Below the pieces are notes generated by a model, which saw nothing but the letters and a program-made list of their open reading frames with translations, searched no databases and was not told where the DNA came from. From contig DF237210.1 of assembly GCA_000708835.1 (NCBI GenBank), forward strand, positions 1 through 64,000: 64,000 nucleotides of DNA, given 5' to 3'. How positions within the stretch are numbered: the stretch's first letter is position 1; every line of letters starts with the position of its first letter. This DNA comes from Klebsormidium nitens. Taxonomy: Eukaryota > Streptophyta > Klebsormidiophyceae > Klebsormidiales > Klebsormidiaceae. The position numbers were made by a program, and so were the translations under genes. This document shows positions 1 through 10,985 of this stretch, piece after piece.

Positions 1-791
1 TCACAGGTTTGCAACGTAACCCTAATGTCAAAGTAAGTGCCCCGGGTCAATGTCAATGTCAACGTCGATGTCAATGTCGATGTCAGTCTCATTGTCAACG
101 TTGTAACCACGCCCGTAACCACTGACAGACTGCAATAATTGTCACACTTCAGGTGCTTCCAGGTGGGTTGAGAGTGATTCACACCAATCAGGGTGGCGTA
201 GACACTAACAAAAGGAGTCTACTTTGATAGTTTTGCGTCAGTGGCAGTGTGACTCCGAGTCGGAATTTTGAAATTAGAACTCCGAAAATCGGCGACGGCC
301 GTCGGAATTGCCACGCAGCCGGATCCACGGTTCCGATGATCCGACGTGGAACTTTGACGGCCTCGGAACTAGGCCCCGAGCTCACCAAGCTCAGATGCCT
401 TGTTGGGCATGGCTCCGCCGCGCTCGCGCGCGTACATGACAGCAGCGCAAGTGAATGATGCATCATGACAAAGCGCTAGGATAGCAGCCGCCTATCCTAG
501 ATTAAAAGTTTAATTCAGCTAGCCAGGCCAAAAACATGTTCCATTTGTTGGTGTCATTGTCCTTGTCAAGCAAGGCGTCATTTCTGTCATGAGAAGCTCT
601 AGTCCTCAGGTCCGAAATATCTCATGTGCAGGACTGGCCAAGGCCAAGGAGAATGCCGCAAATGAAGTCGTCAGCGAATCTGAGCTCTAACCCTTAGGCA
701 AGGTACAGATGCTTGAAATCAACAATAGTGCAAACTCCGACAACAATGTGAGGCTTTCGTGACTAATGATGCTCAAAAGCAAAGTGAAAAG
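1..791. other. Left-edge non-coding stretch
   Basis: I see no supportable gene here. The two overlapping small open frames near 190-470 lie on opposite strands, have no recognisable motif and look like chance. The only visible structure is the hexamer-like repeat at 46-112. It may hold the promoter and 5' UTR of the bromodomain gene that follows. Confidence 0.5.
46..112. repeat. Degenerate TGTCAA/TGTCGA hexamer array
   Basis: About ten imperfect copies of a six-base unit (TGTCAA, TGTCGA, TGTCAG) follow each other. It is a simple-sequence repeat. It does not match the plant telomere unit TTTAGGG, so it is not taken as a telomere. Confidence 0.7.
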
Positions 792-3700
792 ATGGAGCCT
801 CCAGGTGAGTTAGCAATAAGCAGTTCCAGCACTTGAACACTTTCCATTTAGTGTGCATCAGTGGAAACCGCTTCAAATAGTAACTTATTTAAAGGCCACT
901 ACAAAAATTTGCGATGCAGCTTCAACCACCGGGAATGAAGGTCGTGGCTTGTTCCAAATGCTTGTCGGCTTCTCGAGACGGCACGACCAAGGAGTGTCGC
1001 AGGCCTTCAAACATATCAAGTTCTAATGAGTTTGTATCAATGCCAGACTCCTGCTTGCTACTTGTTTCAAAGGCCGCTCTTTGTAAACAGGCATTTCGAA
1101 GGGCATGTACCCAATGTGTATGCACCACCTCGTCATCGTAGCTTTTGCTACTCACGATGAAAGCAGACTCTTTTCTTTTCCTCCTCTTTTTGTTGACCAT
1201 TTAAAACCGTCCTGATCTGGAAGGCCCCACCTCCGTCACGGGCTGCTTTCAGCTATCCTTGCTTGAAGCCCATCCTTGAATCCTCTGAACTCAGACCAAA
1301 CGGCCTAAAACTCCGTGTATGGTTGAGTCTTGTAATGTCGTCGTGTATTCTTCTTGCGCGCCATATCATAGCGCCCCCCTTGTTCCTTAGGGTGGTAAAA
1401 GACCTCCATTGAGGATTATGAACTAAGGCCGCCCTTCTTCCACACATTTTATCCGACTAATTGTCCCACTCTGAACACATTCAGCACACAAATTTGCTCC
1501 ATCTGAACACAGAAGCTTGTTGATGGGACGTCAATTCTTGGCCCTTATCACAAAGACTTCCTGTGCACACATTCTCAAGCCCCACTCACAGCGTGACCCC
1601 CTCCGTAAGTCAGTCTCCATCTGGCCACAAAAGTTCTTGAATAGTACCATAACAAAATTTCCATAATTTCCAAAATTTTGAAGGCTTCCCCTGCACGCCT
1701 TTTCAGGCCCCAGTCACAGCGCGGCCCCCACTGCTGCGGTGGTCATTGAGCGGCCGTCCTCTGTGAGCCCTGTGCCCGTTCCCCCCAACCTGCGCCAAAT
1801 TCTGACCCCCTCCCAAAGAGAAGTCGCGCTGCTCGAGCGGCAGGATCGCCTCAAGATGAAGCGCAAGGTGTTGGCCGCGAAACAGAGGATGGACCAACTG
1901 GACGAGCAGGTGAGGAGTGGTTTGATGCGGGTTAAGCAGGTGTTTGCAGCTTGGTTATGGTCCTTGAGAGCAGGCTAGGAAGGAGGACCCCCTTGGTTGC
2001 CTGCAAATCTAGGATGAATTGATCGAGTGCTTGCTGATGGTGGGGTCGAGAATTCCAACTAAAAGCGGCCAATACATGATCATCACCAAACAGCGGATCC
2101 ACCCTGAGTCAAAGCCCTTACCACTCCCGAAATTGGCAGCATCTTGGCATCACAAAACTCAGTTTTCCAGAACGCTACAATCGCTCATTCCCTCCTGGCT
2201 GGGTGAATGGATGCACCTGACCCCCGGCCAGCGCCTTCCCTGATGATTTAGTCCGGTGTCCTTGGTTTCATGTCCTACCCGCCTCATACCATATGCTTCT
2301 ACTCAAAAGGGCGCCGATCTGTCCGCCAGGTGAAGGAGGTCGTCCGTGTGCGCACCCAGAAGAAGGCGAAGCTAAGCCGCCCAGCGGGGCTGCCGGACAA
2401 GATGGGAATACGGATGCCGGCAGGGGCGCTGAAGGCGATCAAGGGCGAGAAGCAGAAAGCGGAGGAAGCACGAGAGAAGCGCTTGCAGGAGCTCATGAAG
2501 ATTTGCCTCACCATTCTGCGCCAGGTGAGATGCCGAGTCTTCTGCCACGTCTGATTTCAGTTTCTTGTTTTTTGGCCGCCTTCTGCGTGCTTTTGTCGTT
2601 GCCTTTTCATGTGCGTCCGCTTTCATGCTCAGAAGACTCCCTGCTTTTCAGTATGTTTGCGAAATCACTCGCTTTTAATCGTGGTTTTGCCCGTGCTCGA
2701 ATCAAGTTCATAACTCCAAAGATGCAAGGTCGTTGTATCTTTGCCGTATTGCCTTGCTGATGAAAGGCCACATCAGGTGAAAAGAAACAAGCGACCTGGT
2801 ACCTAGGGTACTGCACGTTTCAAGTCACAATCGTGCAAGTCCAAACTCCTTCCCGAACTATCGATCAAATAGGTCGTTCGATCCTTGCGTTCTTGTACTT
2901 CTTGCTGGATATTTGGCCACATTGGAACAGGACACTTTGAACAACTTGCTCGCGCCGTCATCTTGTGATAATCAAAATCTTCCTGCCAATATGTGCAATG
3001 CTTGGGCACGTTAGAAAGGCCTCGATTATTTGCTCTCGTCTCCTGTCGTCAATAGTGCGCCTTCTGCTGAATAGCAAACAGATTGAAGAGCCTTCGAACC
3101 TCTGTCTCTGTTTTGCTGGATTGACGGTGCCCGTTCTGCCTCTCGTGCAGATGATGCAGCACAAATGGGCGTGGCCTTTCATGGAGCCCGTCGATGCCGT
3201 GGCTATGAATTTGCCAGACTACCACGAGGTGAGTTGTCTGCAACGACACTATGTACTCTGAATGTTACGTGGTCACTTGTCCAAAGCGATTGTCTTGTGT
3301 TCTCCAATATGTGAAGAAAGAACAATAACGGAAGCATAACGGTTGACGTGAGGAGGAAGAGTAGATTGACGAAGTAAAAGGACTTTTTACCACAGGCAGA
3401 ATTTGAAGTGCGTTCTTCTACCTTCTCGGTCCTTCGACCTCCCTGCGTGTCACTATATTGACCGTAAGCCGGGCACATTACAGTGCGACTTGCCCCTTCT
3501 CCAGCTTACTAGTGGGGCTGATGAGCAAGCGAAGAATGATGCCCAGAGCACGAAGCGAGTCGGAGCGAAGCGCTCAGGAAGCGGCTGACAGGATCATACG
3601 GGTATCAACTCTCCGTTTGGAAGAAACGAAGAAAACCGGTGGAGTAGGAACAAAAAGACTGTGAGGGCTCTGGAGATCGAGTTGCCTGACCCTTCGATAG

Positions 3701-6700
3701 TTATATTCGGGCAGGCGATTAGGAAGCATGAAGAGCTTCTATCCTGCTCTCCAGACAATGACCGATCTGTGGAGGAAACATCCATACATTGTGAGAAAGT
3801 TCCTGGCAATACGATCGCGCCCTGACAAAAGTACTCTTCCGTTCAGTGATCAAGAAGCCGATGGACGTGAACCGGAGATTGCGAAAAGACTGTGAGGGAG
3901 GTCTGGAAAACGGCTAGTGTAAATCCATCATTCTCTCCTTTCGGCAGGCAACCTAGAAGCATACAAAGACCGTGTATCTTTTTCCCTGAAACCTGTGGAG
4001 ATAATAGAACCTCAGCAAGAATAGTGCGTGGCAAACAAATGGCGCGCTGACATTCTGCGTTTCCTCCCGCAGGTAATCAAGAAGCCGATGGACCTGGGGA
4101 CCATCAAAGACAAGCTGGACAAGAAGGACGGCCACAGCTACCGGACACCCGAGGAGGTTGCGGCGGACGTCCGGCTAGTGTTTAGGTAAGCACGCTGCCA
4201 CTCCATGGATGCTTCTGCAACGAAAGCGCATTGCAGACGTCCCATCAAGGCCAGAACCAGATGATCGTTTCCAAAAAAAATCGACACGATAGCCGGATGC
4301 AAGCAGTGGCGGGTCTGGTTAGAATGAGCATGTGAAGGGAGTCTTGCGAATCTGCCGGACCAAAAGTTTTCGTAAGTTCGGCGCCCTGCAGAAGTGGGGA
4401 GCAAATGGAGTGCCAGAGTGAGTTTTCCGAGCGCAAATCCGTTGCAAAAACGTTTACCGTCGGGAATCACAGAGAGGCCCACAGTTTCGAATATAGTGGC
4501 TCTCACTTTTGCGCTATAGCATGTCTGGCTTCCCCGTGGCTCTGCTGGCACGTTATATGAGAATTTTTGAACGGAGACAATTGACAGCGAAGGCGTTAGC
4601 CAGGGACCACTGAGAGCAGCAAGCAATTGCAAGAGACCGAGAGCAGAAAGGATTTGAAATAGTGCAGCAAGATACTGAAAGGCGTTGAGCTGCATCAGAA
4701 GGCTTTGGCTCGCAACAAACCCCTGCAAAGGATAATCAAACCTCGCCTGAGCTCCGTCCCGTACTCTGCAGCAATGCGATGACGTACAATCAGCCGGGGA
4801 CGGACGTGCACATCATGGCGGAGGAGCTGAACAAAAAGTTCAACGAGCGGTGGCGGGTGAGGGGGCGCAGTACAAGATATCGAGACGCTCTTCAGATCTC
4901 GTTTTGAGATTGATAGTGCTTGAGCCGATCTTTCTGTCGCTACTGGCTGGAACAGAGGCCATGACAGGGCTTAGCATCCGTGCAATTTGTGAGGATGACG
5001 CCTGAATGGATTGACGGAGAACATGCATTTCAGACAGATCATGAACCAACCTCTCGTGGCGCAGGCTTTGATGGAGCACAAACTGGCGGAGGAGCACGCG
5101 CGCCGAAAACAGGAGGACGCGGACTTCAAGAACCGGGAGTCGGCCATCATTGCAGCGGCGGAAGAGACGGCGGCGGAGAAGCTAGCGGCAGATGCGGAGA
5201 AGCAGGTCCGGCCTCGACACCTTCGTTCTCAATTCTGGACAAAATGTTTTCTTCTTCGGTAGAAAATTCGCTCTCCTTCTGAAGTCTGCCGCGACCGCTC
5301 CGAGCTCTTTTCAGTTCTTGGAGGCCATACCGGACTGTTTCCTAAAGGACGTCTGTCCTTAAAGGACGGCTGGTGCTGTGCATTGGTTGGAAACCGCAAC
5401 TGTGAACAGGCATATTCTGCAACACTGCAGGCACAGGAACTAGAGCGGGAGCTGGAGGCCCTGAAACAAAAAGCGGCAGATCTTGATGCTCCGAAATCCT
5501 GGAACGCTGCAGGCGCAGGAACTAGAGCGGGAGCTGGACGCGCTGAAGCAGGAGGCGGCGGAGAAGTGCCGTGACATGACGATCGAGGAGAAGCGCGAGC
5601 TGGGGGCCAACCTGGGGAAGCTGCCGTCCGAAAAGCTGCAGCGCGTCGTGGACATCATCATTGCGGACAGTCCGGTGGAAGAGGAGGTGCGTTTCGGACG
5701 TCCGGGGAATGAGTTAACAAACCGAGGCGTTTCTTCAGATAGTAGCGCATCCTGTAGGGTACGACGAGACAGCTTGAGAGCGCTTGGTTGCTTAGCGGGT
5801 TGCAATTGTCGCCGTCAGATACGTTTCGTGATTTCGGTATCCACCGAATGCGCGTACTTGTCCTTTCATTCGTTTTGAGCGGTTCAAGTCTGCAGCAAGT
5901 TCACGGTATCCTAATCGCCACGGGGCGTGTTTGCAGGAAGAGGAAGACGTGGAGGTGGACCTCGACGTGCTGCCCCCCAGCACGCTCTGGAAGCTCTACC
6001 GCTACGTCAGCAGGTGACGCCCGCAACCGCGCCGCCTTAACTTCTGCCATTCCTTCCTCACATTTCTGCGTCGTAATTGACACATTAAAGTTCTAATCAT
6101 TCGGGGTCTCCCAAGTGGCTCGTCAGTCATTGTATCGTCCGATCAATCTGAGCAGGCATGCGAAGGTTAAATCATGCAAACAAGCGAGAGCCCTCGGCCT
6201 AACCCATCCTTTCCGCACATTCGCAGCGCGCTCTGCCTGGTTCTTCTGTACAGATTAGCAACTGAAACGCAAGCTTACTCGATGTCGTTTTGGTTTTGTT
6301 GTTCTCCTTCTTCGCTGCAGACTAAGCAATATAATTTTGTTTGAAGTGCCAATTCCGTGCATTTTCGTGCGGTTAATCCGATTCCCTCGCTGCGGCATGT
6401 TCGCCGGCCCGTTTCAAATGAGGGGTCTATTTTTTCTGCGCAGATGTATGCATCCTGAGCCGGCTGCACGAACGAACTCTGCAACCACTGCCGATAGCCG
6501 TTCGATTGGGGCGGTGCCCGTTGGAGGGCCGCCTAGGGTGAGGAGCTCCGACTCTGCCAAGATCGCGTCTCCTTTCTGACTTCGACATATCTGGGTTCGT
6601 TCTGGTAGTGGATTGCTGGCCCTTGCAATCCAGTTCAAGACAGATCGCTGAAGTGGCTTTTTATCGACGTCTCCGACTTAGAGCCGTGCACCTTCTCAGT

Positions 6701-7191
6701 TGGCATATTTCGTCTTCGGAACGGCTGGTGCTACCGCTGCAATTGATGAAGTTCAGTTCCGCAGAGAAGCTTCGTGAAGTGTTCGAAGGCTCCAAGCGAT
6801 CCTGCAGAATTCACGGAGGCACTTATAAGAGGGTCGTTCACAAACAAGTCGCGAAGGCCTTCTGCGACTCTGGCTCGATATTGAGGGTCCTCGAGACTCC
6901 TCAAATGCTTTGTTTGAACTGGGCTGGTCGATTCTTGCACTGAAGCAGCTCACCTACTTTTTGAAAACAACAAAAGGATTGCGGACATCCGACTTGCCCA
7001 TCTATGGTCACACACGTGCGAAAAATGTGCATCATAAGACGGCGCCCCGTCTGCTTTACGAGAGGCCCCGCCTAATCGCCATGTCCGCTCGTATATCAGC
7101 TCTGAGATCGTCAATCATTTGTGTACAGGGCCCTCCCAGCGGAGGCCACCCAGCCCGGTCCCTGAGCCCGGTGGTCATGGAGAAGACGTGA
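792..7191 (+). CDS. Bromodomain-NET protein (GTE/BET-like), 11 exons
   Basis: This is a chromatin reader: the bromodomain binds acetyl-lysine in histones and the NET domain recruits partners. Exons by splice site and phase are 792-804, 1707-1909, 2330-2524, 3151-3228, 4073-4185, 4772-4856, 5038-5205, 5513-5686, 5937-6013, 6444-6537 and 7129-7191 (420 residues). The bromodomain has the WPF shelf ([12 protein letters not shown]), the [10 protein letters not shown] segment and the NAMTYN loop with the ligand-binding Asn. It is followed by a charged coiled-coil-like stretch rich in E, K and A. The NET domain starts at [10 protein letters not shown] and ends at [10 protein letters not shown]. The single bromodomain and NET order fit plant GTE proteins. 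The first exon (MEPP) is the weakest part; it is chosen because it gives an ATG, a GTGAGT donor and the correct phase. Three introns or exon borders carry duplicated, truncated copies of exon starts. The last two exons encode a Ser/Pro-rich tail without a recognised domain. Confidence 0.9.
1555..1735 (+). repeat. Duplicated acceptor region before bromodomain-gene exon 2
   Basis: A stretch at about 1553-1600 resembles 1684-1730, which holds the real acceptor and start of exon 2 (exon begins at 1707). Both share a pyrimidine tract, an AG and a CCCCA-TCACAGCG core. The upstream copy has its AG at 1578-1579. The offset is about 127 bases. Confidence 0.65.
3600..4110 (+). repeat. About 230-bp tandem repeat with a decayed copy of a bromodomain exon start
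   Basis: The real exon starts at 4073 (VIKKPMDLG). An earlier copy at 3847-3870 reads VIKKPMDV and then diverges. The intron sequence beside it also repeats: GACTGTGAGGG occurs at about 3657 and 3888. A third, more decayed unit may begin near 3600. The unit length is 226-231 bases. Confidence 0.75.
5421..5565 (+). repeat. Duplicated acceptor plus NET-exon start, 82-bp offset
   Basis: Two near-identical copies lie next to each other. Each has ..CTGCAG and then codes for [13 protein letters not shown] or [13 protein letters not shown]. The first would start an exon at 5431 and the second at 5513. Only the second is in frame with the NET domain. The first has no GT before the second copy, so it cannot be a separate cassette exon. 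It meets a stop at about 5572. Confidence 0.9.
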
Positions 7192-8679
7192 GCGGGTGAC
7201 CGGTTCATCCAGCCGGCTATCCACGAAGTTACCGTTCTGGTGTCGAGTCAAGCCCGTGTGTTTTCAAAGATTGTTCTCGCGAGCTTAGATTCTTGCGAGC
7301 CCAGAATGTCAGGCCTTCTTAGCAGACCGACGAAGCGGTGTCGTGCACTTGTTCGAGGCTTGAGCGTCACTGCGGACGCAGTGACCCACGTGTTGTAGAC
7401 AGTCCGGCGCCTGGCGCTTTGTACAGCCTTCGACCTTTCGAAGCGACTGTAATGTGGACAAAGAAACTTTCCATAAGTACAGTCGTCAAAGCTTGGGGGT
7501 TGTTTACGGTATGTATTGAGCACCGTCTGGGCCACAGAGACGTTCACAATGAGAACAATGGGCACCCTGTGCGGATCCCAATCGTCAACATCCAATGGAC
7601 GTCACACGGTAATGATGTGCCACTGCTCAAACTGCTTCGCGTACAGATTGAAGTACTTGGCCGCCATGTTTTGCGACGGTGGCAGGACGGTTGGCATTTA
7701 ATCAAATTGGCGGCATTCATCGGAGGAGTCATGTACCGTCTGCATACTTCTGAGTGCTCGTAAGCGAACCCAAAGACTCGGACGTACAAGCCGCCCAGGC
7801 AAGTACTCTTGTTGCAGCTTGAGGGCGCGGCGGCATGCATGCCGGCTAGCTTACATTGCGCGCATGTGAATGCCTGTCACTATGTGAAAGTGGTTTCGAT
7901 CCGACAACTTAAGTCGATCATTTATCCGTTAGTGTACCTAGCGCTTAAGCAATCCCTGCTTTATCTGCCTTTGACTTGAGACGGATCATGTTCCGACACG
8001 AATGCACGTTCAATGCAAAACGGTTTAAACTCTAGCTCCTTGCACGCATCCAATCACTCTTCGCAGCTTCGATGTACCTCATGTTGTTGCACGGCACCCG
8101 GGGAGAAAGAGCGCGCATTGAACATGGATATGCACGTGACTCTAATTCGGTCGGTCAGCCAGCAATGGCAACGTGCAACTCTGATAATTTTGCACGAGCT
8201 CAACTGCGCTTTCATGATTTGATCACACTTGGAACTCACGCTATTTTGAATATGAAAGTTTTCATGCTCGATATCTTCAGAGGGAGGATTGGAAGGATAT
8301 TGCATGCACGGTCCCGATTCACATCAATGAATCCTCTCGTAACCACTTCACGCAAATGCACGCAAACACTTTGATGTCTCGACTCGGGTACCTCAATACA
8401 ACAGTTCAACACGGCAGAGTTCAAAAGCCACCGATCGAAGGCGCACAAATCAAACCGAAGCTTTATACGAAATTCAACGAAAGCAGGCTAGCAGATTTCA
8501 GTGCTAGCCTGCGGACACTGCTGCGGACAGAATTCTCGACCTACTTTTGAACGCCCCCCTGTAGTCAGCCTTGTAAAAGACGGCTGCCACTGTTGAGTGC
8601 GTCTTGTGTTTGACTCTTTTTGAAATCGTATGTAAAATAGTTGCCTGCGCATCTCGGAATGTCCAGAATATCTCAAATT
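7192..8679. other. Intergenic, nothing recognised
   Basis: This lies between the bromodomain gene end and the 3' end of the minus-strand membrane protein. Both flanking genes end here, so it should hold two 3' UTRs. I see short open frames only, none with a recognisable domain. Confidence 0.5.
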
Positions 8680-9735
8680 TCAAAGTCGGCTCACATACTC
8701 CCCTCTCGCAAAGCCAGAGAGGCTCGTGTCCGTCGAAGCTGGCTCCCACTTGCTGTTCATCCAGGTAAAGTGTCCCATGATCCGGCGGACACATATGGCT
8801 TCCAGTGCAGTTTCCGATTCAAGTGCCACGAAGACGAGGCTAAAGAGCAGAGGGACGAAGAACCAAACGCCTCCATACTTTGCCAGAAGGGCTGTGACAC
8901 TGACGGGGTCGATCTGCATCTCCAGAAGGCTTCCCTGTCGGTCCATGACGAGACATGCTGTGGTCCGGTTGCCTAGAAAAATGTCGCCTTCCTCGATGTA
9001 AATTGAAACGACCTTGAAGAAGTCTTTGGGCTCCAGATTGGCTGGGGTTCTGCTTACGACATGAGATAGAACTAGGGAGCTGTAACCATAAGGGCTGACA
9101 AATACGGGCTGAATCTTGGCACCTTGTAGTATCCTGATATAAGGCTTCCCTGGGTATACCATTCGATGTTGAAGATGTTGTCCTCTGTGTATTCCCCATG
9201 ATACGCTATGCCGTTGAGCAGGAATATGATGGTCAGGGGACCATCTGCCGTTGTGTAGTTGCACATTATGGGGCAAATTGAGCCAGAGTGAGAGTATCTT
9301 ATCCTCGGTTGAAAGGCTGTGCCAGGCTGAGTAAGGGGTCTGTGGCTGGCCCGTTTAGTATTACTGTAGAGTTCAAGAGTTCGCCATCCCATGATTCAGC
9401 AGGATCTGAAGCGCTAAACAGGTAAGGAGTGTGAGATTGGTTGATGACTAGAGTCCGAGCAAGCGGACTGACTTCCGTGTATACCTGGCAGCAAGCTACA
9501 AACTCATACTCAGGATCTTGGTTTTCGGTCGTCACCCAGGTTATGATCAGGCTGGTATCAGGCAGGGTGATCGGAGTTTGGCGTCGTATTTAAGTGAGAC
9601 TGGAGGAAATCTTCTCGCCTGGAAAGCCTGCACGATGATACAGTATGCGAAGTAGAGGCAGAGAAGGAAGAGAAGGTACAGCCAGGACCATCTCTGCTGC
9701 AAATGACGCACGTCCCAGGGATAGTTGCCGGCCAT
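8680..9735 (-). pseudogene. Two-TM membrane protein, frame broken three times
   Basis: The coding signal runs without introns through frames A, B, C and back to A. Frame A (9735 to about 9570) gives the start and a hydrophobic segment (WLYLLFLLCLYFAYCIIV), a signal anchor. Frame B (about 9568-9325) and frame C (about 9325-9125) give a lumenal or extracellular-looking region with several possible N-glycosylation sites (NQS, NST). Frame A again (about 9122-8680) gives more of it, a second hydrophobic segment (VWFFVPLLFSLVFVAL) and a charged tail. Each break fits loss of one base. I see no GT-AG pair that would explain them as introns. Total length would be about 350 residues. I do not recognise the family. 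It could be a young pseudogene or a good gene with three assembly errors; all three breaks have the same sign, and no other stops interrupt it, which favours error or very recent decay. Confidence 0.55.
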
Positions 9736-10985
9736 GGCGATTGTTTAGTTAAAGGTTGGAGCAGAATCTAAGAAGACCTGTAGAATTCGAGTCGTTCCTT
9801 CCATGTGTCTGAAGAACTTGCCCTTTGCAAGGGAGCGCTTTTGGAATCCAATCTTGTAGTCAAAAGCGTTGTTTGTCTGCGGCGGGTAGCATGATGGCGA
9901 CCAGAGAAACAGGCAACATATACATTCATGCTACTTTCGCGATCGAATCTCGATTTAACGTCATTAAAAGGAGCTCTTGCAGGTTTGAACTTTGCTCGTG
10001 TCCAATCATACCGAAGTAATCTTATTGATCGGTAACAAATCATGCAGCTTCGTGCGGTCAGAAGAAAGCGAGAGCCTCAGATCTGGACAAACTGAATTAG
10101 GCGGGCCTCGACAGCTAGAATGTCAGCGGTGTCGAATCGGTTGAGGCTGGCTGGAAATCTCCAAAGATCTCGATGACATGCTCTAGACAGTGTTGCCATC
10201 AAACCTGAAGGGCTAGCCTGCTGTCGGTCAATCATATCAATCAAATCCTGGCTTGCTTCCATAGGCTAGATGTCCAATCAGGATCGTCCCTCGCCTTACG
10301 CGCGCATGCCGTTTGTAGAAAATGCGATCACCAAAAAGCCAGCGGTCGCCTTCTCTGCACGTGCGCGTGCGCGCGGATATTACGCTGCACCTCCGATAGA
10401 TACGTTCTTGACTTACGCAGACTGCAGCTTCAGGCTCCCAGTGATCATCGGCTTGTCCGTGGTCTTGACACAGCTGAAGAATTGGTTCGTGCGCTTTCGA
10501 GTGACACGTGGAAAACTGGAATCATTGCAGATACGCTTCACCTGCGTTTCTGCGGTTTTGCGCTTATCAAAGGCCCTCTGCTCAGGTCTGTACGGTAGCA
10601 TGACAATATTTTGGGTTCGAGGAAGCAGAAGCGAGACAGAGGGCTGAAGGGTGGTTTGTCGGTATCTTTGAAATTGCAAGCAGAGGTCGCTCCTTGCTCC
10701 AGAGCGCATGAGGAACCAACCCTTCGCGTCCGAGACTGAGTTTAACACGGGATATGCAGGTCTTTGAGCCTACAGTAGCTTCAGGCACCTTCGCTTCGAA
10801 GGTGAATTCAAAGCAAAGTGAAGCCTGCAGATCTCCATGGCTCTTACACCGAAGCTGAGCAGAGTCTTAGCTGCTCACTTGCAGGCGCCATGCATGCGCA
10901 GTATTTCTGGCAGTGAGGTGGCTCTGATCTAATCCTGTAACATTGTCTACGAAGAGGACAGCGCGGAGAATCCTCTTCTCAATCT
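9736..10985. other. Intergenic between divergent genes
   Basis: The membrane protein reads left and the MYND-related gene reads right, so both promoters should lie here. The open frames around 10270-10750 overlap each other on both strands and show no motif. No gene is supported. Confidence 0.5.

Noticed and set aside
46-112. Tandem hexamers as a telomere or CRISPR-like array
   Set aside because: The unit TGTCAA/TGTCGA is not a known telomere repeat, and there are no spacers.
922-1200. 92-codon minus-strand frame starting [12 protein letters not shown]
   Set aside because: It lies in the proposed first intron of the bromodomain gene, overlaps a plus-strand frame, and has no motif beyond a basic start.
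4138-4728. 196-codon minus-strand frame
   Set aside because: It lies over a bromodomain exon and the following intron on the opposite strand; no recognisable family.
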